The translations under genes and the position numbers were made by a program. A stretch of DNA of 5,598 nt from Deferribacteraceae bacterium (lineage in GTDB: Bacteria; Chrysiogenota; Deferribacteres; Deferribacterales; JAISNW01). Below, piece after piece: positions 1 through 5,598 of this stretch. The number at the start of each line of letters is the position of its first letter. The first letter of the stretch is position 1. The notes beneath the pieces were generated by a model. The model saw nothing but the letters and a program-made list of their open reading frames with translations. It was not told the DNA's origin and did not search any database. Location: contig JAISNW010000027.1 in the NCBI GenBank assembly GCA_031276055.1, positions 1-5,598 on the forward strand. Direction: 5' to 3'.

Positions 1-335
1 GAGAGCCGGTGGCGAGAGGTCTAGCGACTCTGCTTACAACAGTCTCCCAAAAGGTAGCAGTGGCAGGACACACAGATAATGTTCCTATTAATACCCCTGA
101 ATTCCCCTCCAACTGGGATTTAAGCGCTAAAAGAGCGGTAAACTTCCTAAGCTATATGCTGGAGAAGGAGACGCTGTTAAGACCTGAACGTTTCAGCGCA
201 ATAGGCTACGGCGAATACCGCCCCACAGTTCCTAACAGCACCGCCGCAAACCGTGATAGAAACCGCCGTGTGGAAGTTCTTATTATGAGAGATTATCCCA
301 CCGGCCGCGGCTTTGACTACAATAACGAGCCGTAA
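1..335 (+). CDS. motB: OmpA/MotB-family protein, C-terminal peptidoglycan-binding domain (5' partial; probably flagellar stator protein MotB)
   Basis: Only the C-terminal ~110 codons are present. The reading frame is open to the left edge (first full codon at 3), so the GTG at 9 is internal and not a start. The OmpA-like signature is complete: GHTDNVPI (66-89), SNWDLSAKRA (108-137), a GYGEYRP segment, and NRRVEV (261-278). In this family the Asp of GHTD and the Arg of LSxxRA bind the diaminopimelate of peptidoglycan. The FPSNW...LSxxRAVN pattern is typical of MotB, which anchors the MotA/MotB proton-driven stator to the cell wall. The N-terminal membrane helix and any motA lie outside the window, so a non-flagellar OmpA/MotB protein is possible. 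It ends 29 nt before the lipoprotein gene and is probably co-transcribed with it. Confidence 0.85.
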   Translation, partial: EPVARGLATLLTTVSQKVAVAGHTDNVPINTPEFPSNWDLSAKRAVNFLSYMLEKETLLRPERFSAIGYGEYRPTVPNSTAANRDRNRRVEVLIMRDYPTGRGFDYNNEP

Positions 336-350
336 ATCAACAGATGCTCT

Positions 351-357
351 AAGGTGG
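351..357 (+). promoter_or_regulatory. Ribosome binding site for the lipoprotein gene
   Basis: AAGGTGG lies 7 nt before the GTG at 365. It supports this non-ATG start, and the start places a textbook lipoprotein signal at the exact N-terminus. Confidence 0.6.
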
Positions 358-364
358 ATCGATT

Positions 365-1102
365 GTGAAAAGATTGATTTTAGTTGTCTTTTTAACTGTT
401 CTTACTGCTTGTGCAGGGAAACAGTTGACTAGGCAGGAACAACTAGCGTGGCTTGAGAAAGTGGATGAAGCGCGCACTCGTGTTTATGATATAGATGCAG
501 AAACACTCATAAATATTGCTGAACAAGCGTTGCTCTCTTTTGAAGATGACTATGTTCTCTCCCATACTCCTGATGGTTTTGTTGCGCATAGGCACTGGGT
601 GGCTTATATGATTATTGCTGCAGCCGCAGGCGAAGATTATTGGTATGTAAACACAAAAAAAACAGAAGACAATAGAACATGGATACAGGTTAAAACACAC
701 CCTGGCGGCGGCTTTTCTGCATCTGCAGCTCCAACGGGCGGAACGGGCGGCGGGGGTTCTGCTGTGACTGTCCCCTATCAGGGAGCCTTAGAATCAAGCT
801 ACACACAAAGCCCAGGCTTATATAATCTCTTTTTTAACCGCATAGATTTTATTCTTGGATTAACCAAAGATCTTATATTTTGCGGTGATGTTGAAAAATA
901 TAGCAATATGGACTATCGATACAACACGACAGCGGCTTTATGTTCTATGGGGGATGATAAAATCCCTACTAATGCAAAACAACCTGCAGAGGTTATGGAA
1001 TATTACAAAAAATTAAGAATCTATAAAGCTATGATGCGGACAACTAGACAGAACACTCAAGCCGTCTTAATAGGCGAACCGCCAGCTAAACCTTGGGAAT
1101 AA
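365..1102 (+). CDS. Predicted lipoprotein of unknown family
   Basis: This is a 245-residue protein starting with GTG, with AAGGTGG (351-357) 7 nt upstream. It opens with Lys-Arg, a hydrophobic stretch (residues 4-14) and the lipobox Leu13-Thr-Ala-Cys16. It should therefore be cleaved by signal peptidase II and lipidated on Cys16, giving an envelope-anchored protein. Gln20 onward is a charged helical segment. Residues ~45-112 look like a mixed alpha/beta domain (a GFVAHRHW strand, then WYVNTKK and TWIQVKTH strands). A Gly/Ser/Ala/Thr-rich linker follows (114-133, with GGTGGGG). The C-terminal region has two Cys, 163 and 183, that could form a periplasmic disulfide. I do not recognise the family. 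It lies between the MotB-like and metallopeptidase genes, which may hint at an envelope or motility role but does not show one. Confidence 0.8.
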   Translation: MKRLILVVFLTVLTACAGKQLTRQEQLAWLEKVDEARTRVYDIDAETLINIAEQALLSFEDDYVLSHTPDGFVAHRHWVAYMIIAAAAGEDYWYVNTKKTEDNRTWIQVKTHPGGGFSASAAPTGGTGGGGSAVTVPYQGALESSYTQSPGLYNLFFNRIDFILGLTKDLIFCGDVEKYSNMDYRYNTTAALCSMGDDKIPTNAKQPAEVMEYYKKLRIYKAMMRTTRQNTQAVLIGEPPAKPWE

Positions 1103-1131
1103 TTGCATGATTAGCAGACAGCAGCTTTAAT
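1103..1131 (+). promoter_or_regulatory. Possible weak promoter upstream of the metallopeptidase-HNH pair
   Basis: TTGCAT (1103-1108) and TTTAAT (1126-1131) are separated by 17 nt. The -10 element matches the consensus at five of six positions but the -35 at only three of six. Transcription would begin near 1138, leaving a leader of about 60 nt before the ATG at 1200. The placement in the 97-nt gap makes an internal promoter plausible. In moderately AT-rich DNA such a match can arise by chance. Confidence 0.3.
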
Positions 1132-1182
1132 TGCAAACTGTTATTACGCGGTGGATGAAAATAGACAGCGAACTTAAAACAA

Positions 1183-1190
1183 GAGGGAGA
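1183..1190 (+). promoter_or_regulatory. Ribosome binding site deciding the metallopeptidase start
   Basis: GAGGGAGA lies 9 nt before the ATG at 1200. The earlier in-frame starts (TTG 1131, ATG 1155) have no comparable purine-rich site, and family-like sequence begins only after residue 1 of the 1200 start. Confidence 0.6.
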
Positions 1191-1199
1191 ATACTGCTA

Positions 1200-1874
1200 A
1201 TGCAAGTGGGCGGTGTATCTATTGAGGTAGTCCGAAAAAAGATTAAGAATATGCACCTCTACGTTCTGCCGCCTGATGGGAATGTCCGTATATCTGCACC
1301 AGTGAAAGTTAGCAGTGAAACTATAAGGCTCTTTGCTCTAACAAATATCGGGTGGATAAAATCGAAGATCACCGCTTTTGAAAGCCAGCCAAGGCAAACC
1401 GTCTGGGAATATATATCAGGGGAGAGCCATTATCTATGGGGGAAACCCTGCCGCCTAAAAGTAATAGAATATGCAAGAACCCACAACGTTTCAATACAAT
1501 CTGAATTGTTGGTAATGAAAACTCGAGGGAAAACAGAAACCGCTGAACGCAAAGCTATTCTAAACGAATGGTACCGCAAAGAGTTAAAAGGGAAGATACC
1601 CTGTTTAATCTCATTATGGCAGAGGCGGATCGGGGTAACAGTAGATAGTTGGCAGGTAAAGAATATGCGGACGAAGTGGGGCAGCTGCAATGTAAGAGCT
1701 AGGCGGATATGGCTAAATCTGCAGCTGGCTAAAAAGCCTGTTGAATGTCTTGAATATATTATTGTTCATGAGCTGTGCCACCTAATTTATAGAAACCATT
1801 CACAAGACTTTACAGCGCTATTAACTAAACATCTTCCCAATTGGCGCGATGTGCAGAAGTTGCTGAACAGCTAA
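1200..1874 (+). CDS. YgjP/DUF45-family zinc metallopeptidase (SprT/WLM-like)
   Basis: Numbered from the ATG at 1200, the protein has 224 residues. The N-terminal half shows family hallmarks: a PPDGNVRISAP turn (24-34), a GWI motif (51-53) and GESHYLWG (74-81). The C-terminal half has the signature TKWGSC (158-163) and the zinc site HELCH (190-194), with a third His at 200 in RNHS. His190, His194 and His200 should bind zinc and Glu191 should be the catalytic base. An NW pair near the C-terminus is also typical. The family is related to SprT and Wss1-type proteases, which act on DNA-protein crosslinks, but the substrate of YgjP-type members is not well established. The frame is open upstream to a TTG at 1131, which would add 23 unconserved residues. 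The stop overlaps the ribosome binding site of the HNH gene 9 nt downstream, so the two are probably translationally coupled. Confidence 0.88.
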   Translation: MQVGGVSIEVVRKKIKNMHLYVLPPDGNVRISAPVKVSSETIRLFALTNIGWIKSKITAFESQPRQTVWEYISGESHYLWGKPCRLKVIEYARTHNVSIQSELLVMKTRGKTETAERKAILNEWYRKELKGKIPCLISLWQRRIGVTVDSWQVKNMRTKWGSCNVRARRIWLNLQLAKKPVECLEYIIVHELCHLIYRNHSQDFTALLTKHLPNWRDVQKLLNS

Positions 1875-1879
1875 GGAGG
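1874..1879 (+). promoter_or_regulatory. Strong ribosome binding site for the HNH gene, overlapping the upstream stop
   Basis: A perfect AGGAGG begins on the last base of the metallopeptidase TAA stop and lies 4 nt before the ATG at 1884. This suggests translational coupling of the two genes. Confidence 0.7.
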
Positions 1880-1883
1880 AGGG

Positions 1884-2144
1884 ATGGAGGAATTTTTCAA
1901 CATAACCGCCGCCGATGGCGCTGTCAAACGCGAGAGGGAGAAGGCGCGCCGCCTTCGCAAAACTAAGTGGTGGAAGAGTAAGATAGGCGCAGGAGTCTGC
2001 GCCTACTGCAAAGCTAAGACCCCGCCCAATGAACTTACAATGGATCACATAATCCCGCTGTCCGCAGGCGGTAAAAGCGTAAAGAATAATATAGCTGCGG
2101 TATGCAAAAAGTGCAACAGTGCGAAGAAAGATAAGGTAGATTAG
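1884..2144 (+). CDS. Small stand-alone HNH endonuclease
   Basis: This 86-residue protein has a basic helical N-terminus (KREREKARRLRKTKWWK, residues 15-31) and then a compact HNH/McrA-type zinc-finger nuclease. Two CxxC pairs, Cys39/Cys42 and Cys74/Cys77, should hold a structural zinc. Between them lie the catalytic Asp54-His55 in a DHIIPLSAGG motif, Asn69, and Asn78 just after the second CxxC (CNSAKK). Such proteins cut or nick DNA with a divalent metal. From memory, the KREREKAR...WWK plus CxxC layout is a widespread small HNH type in deltaproteobacteria and relatives, where the role is usually unknown. The C-terminus is a few residues shorter than in the members I recall, but all key residues are present. 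Nothing marks it as part of an intron, intein or phage. Its likely partner is the metallopeptidase immediately upstream. Confidence 0.85.
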   Translation: MEEFFNITAADGAVKREREKARRLRKTKWWKSKIGAGVCAYCKAKTPPNELTMDHIIPLSAGGKSVKNNIAAVCKKCNSAKKDKVD

Positions 2145-2226
2145 CAATTAAAGGTTTACTATCGCCGCGTTTTAAGCACTGTTCCAACAAATCCATTTTA
2201 CACAAAAAAAACTAATAAAAAAGTGC
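2145..2226 (+). other. Intergenic segment upstream of the str promoter
   Basis: I see no open frame or RNA gene here, and no convincing terminator for the HNH gene. It holds AAGCACT (2174-2180), which pairs perfectly with AGTGCTT (2222-2228), and it becomes very A-rich from 2203 on. Read-through from the HNH gene into the str operon is not ruled out. Confidence 0.5.
2204..2222 (+). promoter_or_regulatory. A-tract UP-like element
   Basis: Runs of eight A (2204-2211) and six A (2217-2222) have centres about 12 nt apart and end just before the -35 box. Relative to a start near 2262 they cover about -58 to -40, where the RNA polymerase alpha C-terminal domain contacts UP elements of strong ribosomal promoters. 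The position is observed; the function is inferred. Confidence 0.5.
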
Positions 2227-2255
2227 TTGCGTTGGTTTAGGGTTTAGTATATACT
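2227..2255 (+). promoter_or_regulatory. sigma70-type promoter of the str operon
   Basis: TTGCGT (2227-2232) and TATACT (2250-2255) are separated by exactly 17 nt, with four and five of six consensus matches. A-tracts lie upstream and a run of five C (2256-2260) follows the -10 box. A GC-rich discriminator is a known feature of promoters repressed by ppGpp in the stringent response, as expected for ribosomal protein operons. Transcription should start near 2262. It drives rpsL, rpsG, fusA and probably tuf. Confidence 0.75.
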
Positions 2256-2295
2256 CCCCCTCTGTAATTTATAGCCTTTGACGAAACGAAAAGTT

Positions 2296-2318
2296 AAAGC
2301 CGCTCCTTTTGCGGTTTT
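2296..2318 (+). terminator. Terminator-like or attenuator hairpin in the str leader
   Basis: AAAGCCGC (2296-2303) pairs with GCGGTTTT (2311-2318) around a 7-nt loop, giving 8 bp with one G-U and a GC core of only 4 bp. The 3' arm ends in four T, followed by ATTGG and more T-rich sequence. It could be a weak intrinsic terminator or attenuator, or simply a leader stem. It lies after the promoter, so if active it would affect the str operon as well as transcripts coming from the HNH gene. Confidence 0.35.
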
Positions 2319-2413
2319 ATTGGAGTTTCTTTGGAATTGGCTGTTTTTCTTTATTTTAAGAGATAGCATACTTAAAGGCTTGAGTTTACGGATATTTTAT
2401 TGTTTAAGTTAAT

Positions 2414-2420
2414 GGAGGTG
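2414..2420 (+). promoter_or_regulatory. Ribosome binding site fixing the TTG start of rpsL
   Basis: GGAGGTG lies 4 nt before the TTG at 2425 (6 nt from the GGAGG core). It supports a rare TTG start that gives the family-standard N-terminus MPTLNQLV. Confidence 0.8.
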
Positions 2421-2424
2421 TCCG

Positions 2425-2796
2425 TTGCCGACGCTGAACCAGTTAGTTAAATTCGGACGGAAGACATTGGTCAAAAAGACAAAGTCTCCCGCGTTGCAGT
2501 CTAATCCGCAACGGCGAGGCGTGTGTGTGCGTGTTTCCACCACCACGCCTAAAAAACCTAACTCTGCAATCAGAAAGATTGCCCGTGTACGCTTAACAAA
2601 CGGGATAGAGGTAACAGCATATATACCGGGTATAGGGCATAACCTGCAAGAACACTCGGTGGTTTTGGTGAAAGGCGGGAGAACAAAAGACCTGCCAGGC
2701 GTGCGCTATAAGGTAATCAGAGGAGCGGGGGATACCGACGGAGCCGCTAACCGCAAAAAGTCCCGTTCTAAATACGGGGCTAAACGTCCGAAATAA
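2425..2796 (+). CDS. rpsL: 30S ribosomal protein S12
   Basis: The 123-residue protein has normal family length and is collinear with E. coli S12. S12 sits at the decoding centre of the small subunit and helps monitor codon-anticodon pairing. The conserved [12 protein letters not shown] loop (residues 40-51) carries Lys43, and [12 protein letters not shown] (84-95) carries Lys88, Asp89 and Pro91. These are wild-type at the positions where streptomycin-resistance substitutions usually occur; Asp89 is the residue methylthiolated by RimO in E. coli. [10 protein letters not shown] (71-80) and the basic tail [11 protein letters not shown] are also intact. The start is TTG, set by the GGAGGTG just upstream. 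It is the first gene of the str operon, with rpsG 18 nt downstream. Confidence 0.98.
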   Translation: MPTLNQLVKFGRKTLVKKTKSPALQSNPQRRGVCVRVSTTTPKKPNSAIRKIARVRLTNGIEVTAYIPGIGHNLQEHSVVLVKGGRTKDLPGVRYKVIRGAGDTDGAANRKKSRSKYGAKRPK

Positions 2797-2811
2797 GGTT
2801 GAGGTAACTAA

Positions 2812-3283
<472 letters not shown>

Positions 3284-3285
<2 letters not shown>

Positions 3286-3290
3286 GGAGA
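3284..3290 (+). promoter_or_regulatory. Ribosome binding site deciding the GTG start of fusA
   Basis: AAGGAGA overlaps the rpsG stop codon, and its GGAG core ends 6 nt before the GTG at 3296. It rules against the TTG at 3266, which lies inside rpsG without a ribosome binding site. Confidence 0.8.
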
Positions 3291-3295
3291 TAATA

Positions 3296-5368
3296 GTGCC
3301 TAGAGTTAAGCCGCTTAACCTCATGAGAAATATAGGGATAATGGCTCATATAGATGCGGGCAAAACCACTACTACAGAGCGAATCCTCTTTTACACAGGG
3401 GTTACTCATAAGATAGGCGAGGTTCATGACGGCGCCGCCACCACAGACTGGATGGAGCAGGAGCGCGAGCGGGGGATAACGATCACCTCTGCTACTGTTC
3501 AATCTTTTTGGAGGGATCATCAGATAAATGTTATAGATACTCCCGGCCATGTGGATTTTACCATTGAGGTGGAGCGCTCCCTAAAGGTGTTAGACGGTGC
3601 AGTAGCGGTATTTTGCGCTGTCGGCGGGGTTCAACCCCAATCTGAAACTGTATGGCGGCAGGCTGATAAATACGGCGTTCCCCGCATCGCTTTTGTCAAC
3701 AAGATGGATAGGGTAGGGGCGAACTTTGAACGGGTTGTAGAGATGATGAAAGATCGACTCGGCGCAAAACCCCTCGTGATAGGCATCCCTATAGGCAATG
3801 AAGATAAGTTTGAAGGGATGGTCGATCTTGTCCGTATGCGCTCTGTAATATGGCGCGGTGAAGAGCTGGGAGCAAAATATGAGTTTGGGGCTATCCCCGC
3901 GGAGCTTGAAGCGAAAGCTGAAAAATACCGCGTAGAGATGCTTGAAACTCTTGCAGAAACAGATGAAAATTTTCTAAATAAATATTTAGAGGGCGAGGAG
4001 ATCTCTGTTGAAGAGATTATGGCGCTCATCCGCAAAGGAACGATAGGGCTTACATTCAACCCTGTTATATGCGGCTCTGCATTTAAGAATAAAGGGGTTC
4101 AACTTCTGCTGGATGCTGTTGTAGATTATATGCCTTCCCCTTTAGATATACCTGCAATAAAAGGGATTGACCTGAAAGGCGAAGAGGTTGTTAGAGAGAC
4201 GAAAGATAATGCACCATTTTCAGCCCTAGCTTTCAAGATTATGACTGATCCTTACATGGGGCAGCTTACATATTTTAGAGTTTACTCCGGGCATTTAGAC
4301 GCTGGCAGTTATGTGTTAAACAGCTCTAAAGATAAAAAAGAGCGGGTAGGGCGTCTGCTAAAGATGCACTCCAATAAACGCGAAGAGATTAAAGATATCT
4401 TTGCAGGGGATATTTGCGCTACAGTGGGTTTGAAGTTCACCACAACAGGGGATACTCTCTGCAGTGAGGATGCGCCTGTTATCCTAGAGGCTATGGAATT
4501 TCCTGATCCTGTTATAGATGTGGCGGTAGAACCGAAAACTAAAGCAGATCAAGATAAGCTCTCCATAGCCCTTAATAAACTTGCTCAAGAAGACCCATCC
4601 TTTAGGGTGAATATAAATGAGGAGACCGGGCAGACCATTATTGCAGGGATGGGGGAGCTTCATTTAGAGATAATTGTTGATCGCCTTTTGCGCGAGTTTA
4701 AGGTAGAAGCAAATGTGGGCAATCCCCAAGTGGCTTATAGGGAGACTCTTCGTAAATCCACCAAAGCTGAAGGACGTTATATAAAGCAGTCCGGCGGTCG
4801 CGGGCAGTATGGGCATGTTTGGTTGGAGCTCTCCCCTAAAGAGGCTGGAAGCGGATTTGAGTTTGAGAATAAGATTGTAGGCGGGGTTATCCCTAAAGAG
4901 TATATCCCCGCCATAGAGAAAGGGATAGTTGAAACGCTGACCAGCGGAGTTTTAGCGGGCTATCCTGTGGTAGATGTAAAAGCTGTGGTTTATGACGGTT
5001 CATATCACGAGGTTGACTCTAATGAGATGGCTTTCAAGATCGCCGCTTCTATGGCTTTTAAGGAAGGGATGCGCCGCGCCTCCCCTGTGCTTTTAGAGCC
5101 GATAATGCGCGTTGAAGTGGTCTGTCCTGAAGATTATGTCGGCGAAGTTATGGGCGATTTAAGTTCCCGACGCGGTAGACCTGAAGGGATGGAGATGCAG
5201 GGGAATTCGCAGGTGATAAAAGCCAAAGTCCCCTTAAAAGAGATGTTCGGCTATGCTACATCCTTGCGCTCTTCCACACAAGGGCGCGCTACATACACCA
5301 TGCACTTTGATCGTTATGAGGAAGTTCCTAACTCTATCTCTGAAGAGATAGTTAAATCTAAGGGATAA
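3296..5368 (+). CDS. fusA: Elongation factor G
   Basis: This 690-residue translational GTPase moves tRNAs and mRNA through the ribosome after peptide transfer, and with RRF it also helps split ribosomes. Numbered from the GTG at 3296, the G domain has all its motifs: P-loop AHIDAGKT (17-24), switch I ending RGITIT (59-64), DTPGH (81-85), NKMD (135-138) and GSAFKNKG (260-267). Domain II follows ([22 protein letters not shown]), then domain III ([20 protein letters not shown]). Domain IV contains GRGQYGHVW and the tip loop GSYHEVDS, whose His571 matches the translocation-critical His583 of E. coli. Domain V closes with GDLSSRRG. Length and motifs fit the housekeeping EF-G type. The in-frame TTG at 3266 would add ten atypical residues and overlap rpsG. 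Ile is mostly encoded by ATA (seven of the first ten). Confidence 0.98.
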   Translation: MPRVKPLNLMRNIGIMAHIDAGKTTTTERILFYTGVTHKIGEVHDGAATTDWMEQERERGITITSATVQSFWRDHQINVIDTPGHVDFTIEVERSLKVLDGAVAVFCAVGGVQPQSETVWRQADKYGVPRIAFVNKMDRVGANFERVVEMMKDRLGAKPLVIGIPIGNEDKFEGMVDLVRMRSVIWRGEELGAKYEFGAIPAELEAKAEKYRVEMLETLAETDENFLNKYLEGEEISVEEIMALIRKGTIGLTFNPVICGSAFKNKGVQLLLDAVVDYMPSPLDIPAIKGIDLKGEEVVRETKDNAPFSALAFKIMTDPYMGQLTYFRVYSGHLDAGSYVLNSSKDKKERVGRLLKMHSNKREEIKDIFAGDICATVGLKFTTTGDTLCSEDAPVILEAMEFPDPVIDVAVEPKTKADQDKLSIALNKLAQEDPSFRVNINEETGQTIIAGMGELHLEIIVDRLLREFKVEANVGNPQVAYRETLRKSTKAEGRYIKQSGGRGQYGHVWLELSPKEAGSGFEFENKIVGGVIPKEYIPAIEKGIVETLTSGVLAGYPVVDVKAVVYDGSYHEVDSNEMAFKIAASMAFKEGMRRASPVLLEPIMRVEVVCPEDYVGEVMGDLSSRRGRPEGMEMQGNSQVIKAKVPLKEMFGYATSLRSSTQGRATYTMHFDRYEEVPNSISEEIVKSKG

Positions 5369-5380
5369 GAATATACCCAT

Positions 5381-5399
5381 TAAGAGTTTACCCCTCTTA
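5381..5399 (+). other. Short hairpin in the fusA-tuf gap
   Basis: TAAGAG (5381-5386) pairs perfectly with CTCTTA (5394-5399) around a 7-nt loop. No T-run follows, so it is not an intrinsic terminator. It could mark mRNA processing or be chance in this 58-nt spacer. Confidence 0.25.
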
Positions 5400-5426
5400 T
5401 GAATTGGTTTGTTGAAGGAGTTAAGT

Positions 5427-5598
5427 ATGTCTAAGAAGAAGTTTGAGAGAAAGAAACCCCATGTGAATGTGGGGACGATAGGGCACGTTGACCATGGCAA
5501 GACCACCCTGACTGCGGCGATAACATGCGTGCTGTCTACTAAGAACTTAGCAGAATATGTTGATTATGCGCATATAGACAATGCGCCTGAGGAGCGCG
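5427..5598 (+). CDS. tuf: Elongation factor Tu (3' partial, first 57 codons)
   Basis: Only the start of the G domain is in the window; the full protein is usually about 395-400 residues. EF-Tu delivers aminoacyl-tRNA to the ribosomal A site using GTP. The N-terminus [20 protein letters not shown] leads into the P-loop GHVDHGKT (19-26) and [15 protein letters not shown] (50-57), just before the expected RGITI switch I motif, is cut by the window edge. Residue 34 is Cys in AITCVL, where Lys, Arg or Thr is more usual from memory. The ATG has GAAGGAG (5414-5420) 6 nt upstream. It is the fourth gene of the str operon, 58 nt after fusA, and no obvious promoter of its own is visible in that gap. Confidence 0.97.
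   Translation, partial: MSKKKFERKKPHVNVGTIGHVDHGKTTLTAAITCVLSTKNLAEYVDYAHIDNAPEER

Larger units (their letters stand above)
2262..2424 (+). other. Predicted str operon mRNA leader
   Basis: About 160 nt lie between the predicted transcription start and the rpsL start codon, with no credible upstream reading frame. The leader contains a terminator-like hairpin (2296-2318), an AT-rich hairpin (2354-2360 with 2371-2377), and a longer-range pairing of 2273-2281 with 2372-2380 that excludes the second hairpin. This could allow control of the operon at the RNA level. I cannot match it to a known ribosomal-protein leader motif. Confidence 0.4.

Noticed and set aside
1940..1956. GC-rich 7-bp hairpin (GAAGGCG/CGCCTTC, 3-nt loop) inside the HNH gene
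   Set aside because: It lies in codons for a conserved Arg/Lys-rich helix with no T-run after it; coding constraint is sufficient explanation.
1821..2147. Open frame of 108 codons on the minus strand opposite the HNH gene
   Set aside because: The plus-strand HNH frame has all catalytic and zinc residues and a perfect ribosome binding site; the antisense frame has no domain.
2278..2306. TTGACG at 2278 as a second -35 box
   Set aside because: At 16-18 nt spacing the downstream sequence is GC-rich (CGCTCC region) and nothing resembles a -10 box.
2331..2369. TTGGAA/TTGGCT with TAGCAT as another rpsL promoter
   Set aside because: Spacings do not fit (21 nt for TTGGCT to TAGCAT), and the promoter at 2227-2255 is much better.
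2145..2424. tRNA, small RNA gene or mobile-element remnant in the long intergenic region
   Set aside because: I found no cloverleaf, CCA end, transposase fragment or paired terminal repeats; promoter plus leader explains the region.
3631..4059. Open frame of 142 codons on the minus strand inside fusA
   Set aside because: The Ser-rich, low-information translation opposite the EF-G G domain is a shadow frame.

Overview
The window is an ordinary chromosomal stretch of a bacterium, with an accessory-looking block on the left and the conserved str operon on the right. A lipoprotein with a clear lipobox and an OmpA/MotB-type peptidoglycan-binding domain point to a diderm (Gram-negative-type), probably flagellated organism. 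From memory, S12, S7, EF-G and the small HNH protein look closest to deltaproteobacterial-type sequences, but I cannot fix the phylum. Base composition is moderate. Ile is often written ATA even in fusA and tuf, so the organism shows little of the codon bias of fast growers.

Left block (1-2144), all on the plus strand: the 3' end of a MotB-like gene (to 335); a lipoprotein of no recognised family (365-1102); a zinc metallopeptidase of the YgjP/DUF45 (SprT/WLM-like) family (best start 1200, to 1874); and, 9 nt further on, a small HNH endonuclease (1884-2144). The metallopeptidase and HNH genes are almost certainly translated from one mRNA. A possible weak promoter lies just upstream of the metallopeptidase.

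Intergenic region (2145-2424, 280 nt): it holds a strong sigma70-type promoter, TTGCGT-17 nt-TATACT, with A-tracts upstream placed like an UP element and a C-rich discriminator downstream. This is the expected architecture of a growth-rate-controlled ribosomal promoter. It is followed by a leader of about 160 nt with a terminator-like hairpin and competing longer-range pairings.

Right block (2425-5598): rpsL (S12), rpsG (S7), fusA (EF-G) and the first 57 codons of tuf (EF-Tu), in the classic str-operon order with short gaps. They supply the decoding-site protein, the small-subunit head protein and the two elongation GTPases. The best starts are TTG for rpsL and GTG for fusA (3296, downstream of the longest open frame).

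I found no mobile element, CRISPR array, tRNA or rRNA. The least explained items are the metallopeptidase-HNH pair, the orphan lipoprotein and the structured str leader. None is strong evidence of a new system.
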